A DNA stretch of 64,000 bases from Clostridia bacterium UC5.1-1D2 (GTDB lineage: Bacteria; Bacillota; Clostridia; Lachnospirales; Lachnospiraceae), in the NCBI GenBank assembly GCA_001304855.1, contig BBZN01000009.1, positions 1-64,000 of the forward strand, written 5' to 3'. The position numbers and the translations under genes are program-made. How positions within the stretch are numbered: position 1 is the first letter of the stretch; each line of letters opens with the position of its first letter. Positions 49,473 to 58,186 of the stretch are shown piece after piece. The notes below the pieces were generated by a model. It had not been told where the DNA came from, did not search any database, and worked only from the letters and a program-made list of their open reading frames with translations.

Positions 49473-50860
49473 TTATCTTATACGTGATAATAGGCAAACA
49501 GTTTCGCAGTTCCCAGTTCCCGGAAACATATCCACCCCACAAACCTTCTCCACCCGGTATCCCCGCTCCTGCAGCACCGCCAAATCCCGAACAAGACTGG
49601 TAGGCTTGCAGGAAATATAAACCATCCTGCCAACCCCGAAGTCGATAATCTTCCCCAGCGCTTTTGGATGAATCCCATCTCTTGGCGGATCCACCACAAT
49701 TAAATCAGGCTTATCCTCCAGCTCATCAATGATTTTCAGCACATCTCCTGCTATGAACCGGCAATTTTCCAGTTCGTTTATCTGTGCATTCTTTCTGGCT
49801 GCCTCCACGGCCTCCTCTACAATCTCCACGCCGACTACTTTGCTGGCTACGGGAGCCAGGATCTGAGCGATTGTTCCTGTGCCGCTGTATAAGTCAAAGA
49901 CCACCTTGTCTTTAGTCTCTCCCACATAGCTGCGGGCGGTTTCGTAAAGAACCTCCGCTCCCAGGGAATTTGTCTGAAAAAAGGAAAAGGGAGAGATGCA
50001 GAACCGCAGGCCCAAAAGCTCCTCATAGAAACAATCCTGGCCATAAAGAATCTGAGTCCCGTCATTCTGAACCACATCGGACAGGGAGTCATTTTCCGTA
50101 TGAAGAATGCCTGCCAGCGTCCCTTCCAAGTCCAGGGCAAGGATTACATCCCTCCACCCTTCCAAAAGAGCCGTCTCGCCATCCACACCCGCATACTGCC
50201 TCTGGGTGCTGGTTATCAAATCCACCAGAATTTCCCCCGTCTTTACAGCCCTGCGCACCAAAAGATGCCGCAGATACCCTTTGTGCTGCAGCTTCTTGTA
50301 AAAAGCAGTCTCCTTCATGGCAAAATAATCCTTGGTCGCCACCAATATTTTACAGAAATCCGGGTGTACGATCCGGCAGTGGGGCGTAGTTACAATATCA
50401 TAGAAGCTGCCCCTTTTATGCATTCCCAACGCCAGAGGCCCGTCCTTCACCTCGTCTCCAAAGGAAAATTCCATCTTATTTCTGTATCCTTCCGGCTGAG
50501 GACTGCCCTTGATTCCTTGAAACTCATAGGTTCCATCCTCCACCACAGTGTCCAGGAGGTTTTTTATCTGGTTTTCCTTAATCTTAAGCTGCTCCTCATA
50601 AGGCAGACTCTGATAAATACAGCCGCCGCAGATGCCGAAATGAGGACATGCCTCTTTGGGCGTCTCCAGGGGGAATGCTCCAGAATCTCCAGCGTCCTTC
50701 CTTCTGCTTTTCCTTTCCTGCGCTTTGTGATCACACACTTAATTAACTGTCCCGGTATCGCGTTTTTCACTACTACCCGTTCTCCATCTATGTGCAAAAT
50801 TCCTTTATTTGGAAATTCAATCGTCTCAACAATTCCTTCATATATCTCGCCTTTTTTCAT
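49473..50860 (-). CDS. rlmD: 23S rRNA (uracil-5-)-methyltransferase, RlmD/RumA type, frameshifted
   Basis: SAM-dependent enzyme that makes 5-methyluridine in 23S rRNA. A TRAM-like domain covers residues 1-60 (GEIYEGIVETIEFPNKGILH). Fe-S ligands are in CPHFGICGGC with a fourth Cys in TPHCRIVHP. The methyltransferase domain has DLYSGTGTIAQILAPVASKV (SAM motif), VVDPPRDGIH and the catalytic Cys in YISCKPTSLVRDL. One break near 50670; about 462 residues repaired, as usual for Firmicutes. The exact target uridine is not predicted. Core gene, so its break favours sequence error. Confidence 0.88.
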
Positions 50861-51208
50861 CTTGTTTTATCTCCGCTTTCTGTAATGGTTACATCTCCAT
50901 AATCCTGAACGCATTTTATGCCGCCGGCGTACAAGGACTTTTTCTATTCTATCATGCCTGAAGAGTCTCATCAAGCACTCTCCCGGCCATTTCGTATAAA
51001 TATTCTTCCTTTCCCCCAGTTGTCTGCCGTTGAGGGTTCCCCGAAACCCATCCTGCAAAATTTTCTCCATAGCGCTCAGGGCTGAGCCGGTTTTGCCCTC
51101 CCCGCGCCTGTCTGATGCCCTTTATTCAGTATGGTTTTCTTTTTCATCTTTTTCCAGGCATCCTCTCAGGCAAATCCGCAAGAGCTTAACTCTTACAATA
51201 ACCGATGC
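50861..51208. other. 350-bp intergenic region upstream of rlmD
   Basis: A 67-codon minus-strand frame (50867-51070) has no ribosome site and a shadow-like composition, so it is not annotated. No RNA or clear promoter recognised. Confidence 0.4.
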
Positions 51209-51261
51209 AAAAAAGGATCTCCCCGGTCTCCGGCTATACCCGGAAACCAGGAAGATCCCTT
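51209..51261 (-). terminator. Strong rho-independent terminator of the MATE gene
   Basis: On the minus strand about 22 bases (AAGGGATCTTCC, TGGTTTCCGG) pair with CCGGAGACC, GGGGAGATCC with few mismatches around a 6-base loop, followed by TTTTTT. It lies 18 bp after the MATE stop. Confidence 0.85.
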
Positions 51262-51278
51262 TCCTCTTTCACCTCTCA

Positions 51279-52631
51279 TCATCCAGGCTGCTTCGCAACC
51301 CTGACCATCAGGCTCCCATTTCTTTTCCCATACCAAAACATCAACCCGGCCGATACCGCCAGGCACATAACCTCTGATACAGTGGGGGCCCACCATATAC
51401 CCTGGCCTCCGGCAGCTGTAATGCAGATAGCCAGCGCAGCCGCCATAGTAATAAGACCTCTTCCCAGCGTAATGGCCAGCGCAGATTTAGGCATCTCAAT
51501 GGCAGTGAAGAAACCGCCTGCGATCACATTGAATCCCATAATCAGGAAGGATATGCTGAATATACGGAACACAGAAGCAGAGTAAGTGCGAAGCTCCTCC
51601 ATATCCTTGGATATAAAGACAGATACAAGTCCGTCTGCCCCTGCCCAGGAACCAAGGAAAGCCGCCCCTGCCATAATCACAATGGCAGCAACCGCATACC
51701 GGAAAAGGGTCCCGTAGGAATATACGTCTTTTCTGCCGTAATAAAAACTAATCAGCGGCTGAACGCCCTGGGCAACGCCTGCCATGGACATTACCACAAT
51801 GGTATTGATATAGGCGATAATCGTATAGCTTATAATTCCCTCCTCACCGATATAAGCCAAAATCGCATGGTTGAAAAGAAATACTGTAATACCCGCTGAA
51901 AATTCCGTAAGTCCCGATGAAAGGCCGATTTTTACCACCCGCCATAACTGTCCGGGGCTCCAGCATGGTTTTGCAAACCGTATGGTGGCCCGGGGACTTA
52001 AAAAATGTACCAGATATAAAATTACCGCCATCATCTGGGACAGCCCCGTCGCCACACCTGCCCCGGTCACGCCCCACTTAAACACCATAACAAACAGATA
52101 GTCCAAAATACAGTTCATCAATGCGGCCAGCGTCACGCATATCGTGGCATATTTGGGATATCCGTCTGTCTTAACCAAAACTTCAAAGGAATAGGAAAAA
52201 ATAAAGCACCAGCTAAAAGGCAGTATGGATAATATATAATGTTTTACATAATCCATTGTCAGTTCCGTAGCGCCTAAAAACGCAGCCACAGAATCCAGAT
52301 TCAGAAATACAGCAGCCGTAATCACCAGGGAAATCACCCCAAGTACTACCAGATTCTGGGAATAGGCCTCATTGGCATCCTTGTGTTTGTCCTGCCCCAG
52401 AAACATTGCTATGATAGTTGAAGTGCCTACTGCAAATAGCAGGGAGACAGAGAAAAGGAAATGCACAAAGGGTGAGGCAATATTCACCGCCGATAACGCT
52501 ACCTCAGATACTCCCCTTGCCACGAATAAACCGTCTACCATGGTATAAAGAGAGAATATCCACTGGGCAATCACCGAAGGCCAGATAAACCTCCAAAAGT
52601 TCTTTTTTAATGATACACTGTCGAAATTCAT
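51279..52631 (-). CDS. MATE-family multidrug/cation antiporter
   Basis: Intact 450-residue, 12-helix exporter starting at MNFDSVSLKKNFWRFIWPSV (AGAGAGGG site). Family marks: GLFVARGVSEVALSAVNIAS, FAVGTSTIIAMFLGQDKHKD in the first half, and GVAQGVQPLISFYYGRKD and MGFNVIAGGFFTAIEMPKSA in the second. It exports drugs or metabolites using Na+ or H+ gradients. Its promoter has the MerR architecture and the MerR gene is divergent, so expression is probably induced by a ligand. Confidence 0.93.
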   Translation of the reverse strand: MNFDSVSLKKNFWRFIWPSVIAQWIFSLYTMVDGLFVARGVSEVALSAVNIASPFVHFLFSVSLLFAVGTSTIIAMFLGQDKHKDANEAYSQNLVVLGVISLVITAAVFLNLDSVAAFLGATELTMDYVKHYILSILPFSWCFIFSYSFEVLVKTDGYPKYATICVTLAALMNCILDYLFVMVFKWGVTGAGVATGLSQMMAVILYLVHFLSPRATIRFAKPCWSPGQLWRVVKIGLSSGLTEFSAGITVFLFNHAILAYIGEEGIISYTIIAYINTIVVMSMAGVAQGVQPLISFYYGRKDVYSYGTLFRYAVAAIVIMAGAAFLGSWAGADGLVSVFISKDMEELRTYSASVFRIFSISFLIMGFNVIAGGFFTAIEMPKSALAITLGRGLITMAAALAICITAAGGQGIWWAPTVSEVMCLAVSAGLMFWYGKRNGSLMVRVAKQPG

Positions 52632-52660
52632 TTTTGTCCCTCTCTTTCTCTTGTAATACC

Positions 52661-52691
52661 AGTATAAACCTTGGTATAATACCAAGGTAAA
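52661..52691 (-). promoter_or_regulatory. MerR-type promoter of the MATE gene with 21-bp dyad in a 19-bp spacer
   Basis: The minus strand has TTTACC (52691-52686), a 19-bp spacer and TATACT (52666-52661). The dyad ACCTTGGTAT-N-ATACCAAGGT (52668-52688) is perfect and fills the spacer. Over-long 19-bp spacers with such dyads are the mark of promoters that MerR proteins activate by DNA distortion. Confidence 0.88.
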
Positions 52692-52761
52692 GAGAAATTT
52701 CCTTAATAGGGTAAAATTCGTGAATAATAGCAGAATTTCCACAGTGAGGGGGGTATAAATT

Positions 52762-53552
52762 ATGTCAACTTTTTACAAGATCGGAGAGATCGCTGCGCTG
52801 TACGGAGTCAGCACCGATGTGCTGCGCTACTATGAGGAGTTAGGAATACTGGTGCCCAGGCGAGGTTCCAACGGATACCGCATCTACCGCACCGAGGATT
52901 TATGGTGTCTGAATATTATACGCGATCTCCGTGAACTGGGTTTTCTATGGATCAGATACGGGATTATATCAAAGAGAGAAGCATACGTTCCACCATGTCC
53001 CTCTTTGAACAGGAGCTTGCAGTAATCGATCAGCAGATCGCCCGTCTTACCTCATTGAAAAATAATATTCTTGCCCGCCGCCATACCATTTCCCAGGCCC
53101 AGTCCCTTCCCCTGGGTGAAATTCTTCTGAAAACGCTGCCCGACCGCCCCTGCCACCGTATTATGCAGAGCTATAAAACAGATGAGGAGATGGATGTGCT
53201 GATAAAGCAGCTGGTCAACTTCGGCAAAGACCGCCAATATATCATTGGAAACAACCAGATGGGTTCCTTTTTAAACATCCCAAGTGCAAAGGCGGGAAAC
53301 TGCCGCGCCTATGATGCTGTGTTCATCCTCCATCCGGAAGGAGAACACACTATCGAGTCAGGAAATTATCTCTCCGTCTGCTACAGGGGAGACTGCGGAC
53401 AGAATCAGCGCTATGTTCCCCAGCTTATCTCCTGCGCAGAGAACCAGGGGATGAATCCTGCCGGACCTTTGCTGGAGCTTTTGTGGGTCGATATCCATAC
53501 CTCCAAACACCCCGACGAACAGATAACGGAACTTCAGTTAAAGGTCATATAG
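52762..53552 (+). CDS. MerR-family regulator with C-terminal ligand domain, frameshifted
   Basis: About 263 residues. The N-terminal MerR HTH is FYKIGEIAALYGVSTDVLRY, YEELGILVPRRGSNGYRIYR. A break near 52945 is followed by DQIRDYIKERSIRSTMSLFE, a dimerising coiled coil (QQIARLTSLKNNI), and a GyrI/BmrR-like sensor domain from about residue 120 to the end. Divergent from the MATE exporter and expected to activate it on ligand binding, as BmrR does for Bmr. Confidence 0.87.
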
Positions 53553-53580
53553 CAAAAGGGGTTACGGGAAATTTATTGAT

Positions 53581-53740
53581 TGTTTGAACATTCGTTCCCG
53601 CCGTCTGCACGCCCCGTCACGACCCGGTATATTTGACCCAAATTCACTTAACGTAGCCCGCTACGCTGCGCTCATTTGGGCCAAATCTCCCACAAAGTGG
53701 AACGCACATCTGACGGAAAGCAATTTTCAAACACGCTCTA
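53581..53740 (+). repeat. Dispersed repeat copy B
   Basis: About 80 percent identical by eye to the reverse complement of 38612-38768. It is bounded by an 8-bp inverted repeat TGTTTGAA (53581-53588) / TTCAAACA (53726-53733) and contains GTAGC...GCTAC inside. No transposase. The same frame is readable in both copies (SPTKWNAHLTESNFQTRS), but there is no ribosome site. It sits 29 bp after the MerR stop. Confidence 0.75.
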
Positions 53741-53759
53741 ACAAACAGACCACTGCGAA

Positions 53760-53869
53760 AAACAGAGAATGCCGTAAAATCCGCCTCCTGTACAAGCAAA
53801 GGGTATCCGCCTAATCTGCGCAAAACACCTTCGCTGCACTTAAAGACAATTTTACAGCATTCTCTGTTT
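53760..53869. repeat. Long inverted repeat (21-bp arms) forming a hairpin
   Basis: Arm 53760-53780 (AAACAGAGAATGCCGTAAAA plus T) pairs with arm 53849-53869 with one mismatch, across a 68-base loop. It directly follows repeat copy B and lies between convergent genes, so it could be a structured transcript end or a MITE-like unit. Confidence 0.7.
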
Positions 53870-53916
53870 GGTTAACTTTATTTTCACTCCGATGCAAATA
53901 CGTGTTTCAGCAGCTC

Positions 53917-54222
53917 TTACTCTGTCTTCTCCTCCGTCTCCTCGTCCTCAAAGAAGTCGTCGTCAAAGTCGTCGTCGAAATCGTCCTCAAAATCCTCCAG
54001 ATAATCAGGGGTAAAGAAACGGTACACTGCATAAGCGATACCTGCCACTGCGGCTACTGCTCCTATAATAGCCAATACCCAAAGAATACAGTTCTTTTTC
54101 TTCTCATCCTCTTCTCTCTTGTGAAGCAGTTCATTTATTCTGCTGGAATTCATCAATTCCTCTACACGGCTTAATGCCTCTTTTCCCATTGCGTCAAAAC
54201 GTTCCCTGTCAAATCGATTCAT
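53917..54222 (-). CDS. Small membrane protein with a strongly acidic tail
   Basis: 101 residues from MNRFDRERFDAMGKEALSRV (AAGGATG-like site); an upstream ATG at 54267 is less likely. Residues 1-44 are a charged amphipathic helix, 45-66 a single membrane segment (CILWVLAIIGAVAAVAGIAY), then a Phe/Asp/Glu repeat tail (EDDFDDDF units). Similar tails occur in Lachnospiraceae DUF4366-like proteins. Function unknown. Confidence 0.75.
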   Translation of the reverse strand: MNRFDRERFDAMGKEALSRVEELMNSSRINELLHKREEDEKKKNCILWVLAIIGAVAAVAGIAYAVYRFFTPDYLEDFEDDFDDDFDDDFFEDEETEEKTE

Positions 54223-54387
54223 TGGATGCACATCCTTTCTTAAATTCAAGCTCAGGCTCGGATACATACTTTTTAATTATTATATCATGTAACTTCTTAA
54301 TTTACTATCCCAATTTATGCAAATTTTATCCAAATCCCCAGGTAAAAGTAAAAGTTCAGACGAGCTCTGACGTTCCGGGACTGCCTC

Positions 54388-56702
54388 CTACACTTTTTTC
54401 AATTTGGCAAAGGACGCAAACATTTTCTTCTGTCCTACCCTGTCGAATTCTACAGTAACTTCATAATCCTTTCCGCCGTCCTTCACCGCCTTTACCGTAC
54501 CTGAGCCGAATTTAACATGGCTCACCCTGTCACCCGGCCCGTAATCCAGAGAGGCCGGTTTTTGTATGGAAAAGGCCTTTCCAAAGCCCGGATTCCCTCC
54601 GGTTTTTCCCTGTTTTCCTCCGGCCGCACAGCCGATTTGGAAGCGTAGGCATTATAGCCCTTGCCAAAGGCGCTGGTGCGCCCCGCTTCTTTCCGGGGCT
54701 GGTTCCACGGGAGATCCCCCTCCCGGGCATCCCCTCCCCCTCTGGCTGCACGTCCTCCAAAGCCGGAAAGGGCGGGCTCCAACCTCTCCTCATCCAAAAG
54801 CTCTGCCGGAACTTCCTCCATAAAACGGCTGGGCTTGCAGTAATGAGTCTCACCGTTTACCATTCTCTGCCTGGCTGAAGTCATTACCAGTTCCTGCTTG
54901 GCTCTGGTAATACCCACGTAGCAGAGTCTGCGCTCCTCCTCCAGCTCCGTCCTGTCGTCCGCATTGATCGACATCATGCTTGGGAACAAACCGTCCTCCA
55001 TCCCCACCAGATATACCTTTGGAAACTCCAGCCCCTTTGCACTGTGGAGGGTCATAAGTGTCACCCGGTCCTCCGACTGATCCAGGCTGTCTATATCCGC
55101 AACCAAGGCCACCTGTTCCAGAAATTCATCCAATGTGGGATGCTCGCTGTCCTCCTCGTAGCTAACGGCTTTATTTACCAGCTCCTCAATATTCTCAAGG
55201 CGGGTCTGGGCCTCAATTTCACCCTCCGCCTCCAGCTCCTCCCTGTATCCGGTTTCATCCAATATCGCTTCAATCAGCTCCTGAATGCTGAACTCCTCAG
55301 ACAGGGCCCTGGCCCGAAAACTCTCCATCTGCCCATAAACTTGCCTATCTTTTCAGCCGCCTTCCCAAGTCCCGGGATCATCCGCGCTTCTGAAAGGGCG
55401 GCATAGAGCTCATGCCATGTTCCGAAGCAAAGGCAGTCACCCTGCCCATAGTGGTAGCGCCGATTCCCCGCTTGGGAACATTGATAATTCTAAGCACCGA
55501 CAGGTCGTCCACACCGTTGGCTATGGTTTTAAGATACGCCAAAAACGTCTTTGATTTCCCGCCTCTGATAGAAGTTCACTCCTCCCACAAGCTTGTAAGG
55601 CACATTGTAGAAAATACACCGCTCCTCAATCAGGCGGGACTGCGCGTTGGTCCGGTAAAGCACCGCCTGATCCTGGCAGGATAGCCCGCTGTCACGGATC
55701 TGCCTCGCAACAAAGTCAGCCTCATCCCTGGCAGTGTCAAACTGCTTGAACCGGATTAAATCTCCGGCCTCATTGGCAGTCCACAGGGTCTTATCCTTCC
55801 GTCCCCTGTTATTGCGGATAACCCCGTTAGCCGCGTTCAGAATGTTCTGGGTGGAACGGTAATTTTCTTCCAGCTTGATGACTTTCGCCCCGGGAAAGGC
55901 AGTCTCAAGCTTAGGATATTTTCAATATCCGCGCCTCTGAACCGGTATATGGACTGATCGTCGTCGCCTACCACACAGAGATTCTTATATTTGGCCGCCA
56001 GCAGGCCTATAAGTTTAAATTGGGCCTGGTTGGTATCCTGGTACTCGTCCACCATTATGTATTTAAACCGCTCCTGATAATAGTTCAGCGCCTCCGAACT
56101 GTTTTGGAACAGCTCTACAGTTTTTACAATCAGGTCGTCAAAATCTAATGCATTATTTTTGCGAAGCTGCTTCTGATACTCCTTATATATTTCGCCAATA
56201 CGTTTCAGCCTGAAATCCTGTCCTGCATTCAGGAGAAATTCCTCCGGCCCTATAAGCTTGTCTTTAGCCGAGGAAATGGTCCCCAGCACAGACCGCTCCT
56301 TAAATTGCTTGGTATCTACATTTAAGGTCTTAAACACCTGCTTCATCAGAGTTTTCTGGTCATCCCCATCGTAGATGGAGAAATTGGAGCTGTACCCCAG
56401 ATGCTCGATATGTCTTCTGAGGATCCTCACGCAGGTGGAGTGAAAGGTGCTGACCCAAATGCTCTCAGCCCCAAAGCCAACCAGCTGATCCACTCTGTCC
56501 CGCATCTCCCTGCCGCCTTGTTGGTAAAGGTGATGGCCAGTATATTCCAGGGATTTACCTGCTTTTCATCAATCAGATAAGCAACTCTGTGCGTCAAAAC
56601 TCTGGTCTTTCCCGAGCCTGCGCCTGCCAGAATCAGAAGAGGACCTTCGGTGTGGAACACTGCCTCCTTCTGCATGGGATTCAATGTATCATATATACTC
56701 AT
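54388..56702 (-). CDS. pcrA: ATP-dependent DNA helicase PcrA/UvrD, frameshifted four times
   Basis: SF1 3'-5' helicase needed for repair and plasmid replication. From [40 protein letters not shown] (Walker A), [10 protein letters not shown] (Ia), [14 protein letters not shown] (Ib), [17 protein letters not shown] (II), [17 protein letters not shown] (III), [20 protein letters not shown] (V), [20 protein letters not shown] (VI). The C-terminal Tudor-like end is [20 protein letters not shown]. Breaks near 56500, 55900, 55500 and 54540 are all explained by one-base deletions; the repaired length is about 771. Since pcrA is normally essential, these breaks argue for sequencing error. Confidence 0.93.
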
Positions 56703-56786
56703 TCTTTCCTACCGCCTTCCAGCCCCGTATCCGGGGTAATATCAGTGTCCCCAGTATAGCATGTTTGCTCTCTTTTCACAACCGTT

Positions 56787-57341
56787 CTATCGAAAACACG
56801 TTCTGCTCATCTTTGCAGTGAGCCGCTCGGAAAAAATCACGGTAGTTAGAGTAATAAAAATCTCCAGAGCGCTGCTTACGATCCCTGCCAGAACCAAAAG
56901 AACGGCAGATACGCCCACAATTGCGGCCAAACCTGCCAGATAACCCCCATACTCACCGGGATGAACCATGCGCTGCCCCCGCACTGCCGCCAGCAGAAAC
57001 AAAACAAGCAGCACCGTAGATATAAACGCAAACACAATATGTAAAAATGACTTAAGAGGCAGCTCATCGGGAAGGTAAGGAGTGGTTATGGCACAGAAAA
57101 GCAGAGCCAGCGCTGAAGGCATAAGGCAGGCACAGGCGGGTTTCATCCTGACAAGGGACTTTACCCGCCTGTAGATCATATAAAAATATCCTCCCACTAT
57201 CATTCCCCAGACGAAAAAAGCCAGTTTCCTGTCGAAAATATTCCCTATAACTGAAAAATTAGTGGTAAACCAGTTGTATCCTCTGGTGAAAAGCACCGTA
57301 TATACAGGAATAATAAAATACGCCAAAATCTTGATTATCAT
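56787..57341 (-). CDS. Multi-pass membrane protein of unknown function
   Basis: 184 residues from MIIKILAYFIIPVYTVLFTR; a longer frame upstream would run into the next gene. Five to six hydrophobic segments (FFVWGMIVGGYFYMIYRRV, SALALLFCAITTPYLPDELP, VLLVLFLLAAVRG, AAIVGVSAVLLVLAGIVSSA). It recalls DUF998-type integral membrane proteins, uncertain. Lies between the HUMPS gene and pcrA on the same strand. Confidence 0.65.
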   Translation of the reverse strand: MIIKILAYFIIPVYTVLFTRGYNWFTTNFSVIGNIFDRKLAFFVWGMIVGGYFYMIYRRVKSLVRMKPACACLMPSALALLFCAITTPYLPDELPLKSFLHIVFAFISTVLLVLFLLAAVRGQRMVHPGEYGGYLAGLAAIVGVSAVLLVLAGIVSSALEIFITLTTVIFSERLTAKMSRTCFR

Positions 57342-57468
57342 ATGTCCGCCCTCTGCTTCCATTCTTCGTACAGTATAGCAGACATATAAAAACCTGGAGG
57401 AAAGAATGTGTAATCTTTTTATGAAGATACAATAAATAAATGATGAAAACCAGCCAGGAAAAGGCGCC

Positions 57469-58110
57469 TCATACCACGCGCTGCTCCCTGATATATTCCC
57501 GCAGTTTTCTAACCGTCTCAAGGGGATTATCAGAAAGGGTAATTCCGCTTCCCACCACAACCCAATCGGGGGCAGCGCTGCATATCTCCTCTATACAGGT
57601 AAGATTGATTCCTCCCGATATACCGATTTGAGCATGTTGCGCTGCGCGCTTTGACTCCTTTACGGATTCAACCGGAGCAGCGGCATGTTCCAGCGTATCA
57701 TGGGCCGTATGCAGAAGGATATAATCGAATCCCATCTCATCCAGCGCTTTTACGCGGCTTCCAGGCTTATCAATCCCTATGGTATCCGTCATAGACTTTC
57801 TGTCATGCGCCTTTGCAGCTTTCACCACCCCTTTCAGAGTCTCATCGTTGGCGCTTCCGATGACAGTTACAATATCGGCTCCCGCTTTATACGCTGCATC
57901 TGCAATATCAAATCCTCCGTCTACAATCTTCATATCTGCCAGCACCTGCAGATCCGGATACCTCCTTTTCATCTCAGTTACTGCCCGGAATCCCTCCCCA
58001 TACATCAAGGGGCTTCCTATCTCCGCAATATCGACATATGGATGAATGATTTCCATAAGTTTCAAAGCTTCCTCCAACGTAAAATAATCCAATGCTGCCT
58101 GAAGTTTCAT
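57469..58110 (-). CDS. HUMPS-family enzyme (3-hexulose-6-phosphate synthase / 3-keto-L-gulonate-6-P decarboxylase)
   Basis: Intact 213-residue TIM-barrel enzyme of the OMP-decarboxylase superfamily, start MKLQAALDYFTLEEALKLME. The metal/catalytic segment is VLADMKIVDGGFDIADAAYK (DxKxxD), with DIAEIGSPLMYGEG before and GISGGINLTCIEEI, WVVVGSGITLSDNP after. Members either condense formaldehyde with ribulose-5-P or decarboxylate 3-keto-gulonate-6-P. The neighbouring FGGY sugar kinase and LacI regulator favour a sugar-acid/pentulose route. Confidence 0.88.
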   Translation of the reverse strand: MKLQAALDYFTLEEALKLMEIIHPYVDIAEIGSPLMYGEGFRAVTEMKRRYPDLQVLADMKIVDGGFDIADAAYKAGADIVTVIGSANDETLKGVVKAAKAHDRKSMTDTIGIDKPGSRVKALDEMGFDYILLHTAHDTLEHAAAPVESVKESKRAAQHAQIGISGGINLTCIEEICSAAPDWVVVGSGITLSDNPLETVRKLREYIREQRVV

Positions 58111-58186
58111 TTTTTCTCCAATCCTGCGACTCAAACATATGTGCCTGTCGATCTCTTCGCTCCTATAATCTGCCGTCTATGCCTTT

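Noticed and set aside
50867..51070. 67-codon open frame upstream of rlmD on the minus strand
   Set aside because: No ribosome site, no recognisable family, composition like a chance frame; left as intergenic.
52631..52742. Longer N-terminus for the MATE protein from an upstream start
   Set aside because: It would cover the MerR-type promoter and dyad; the ATG at 52631 has a ribosome site and gives the family length.
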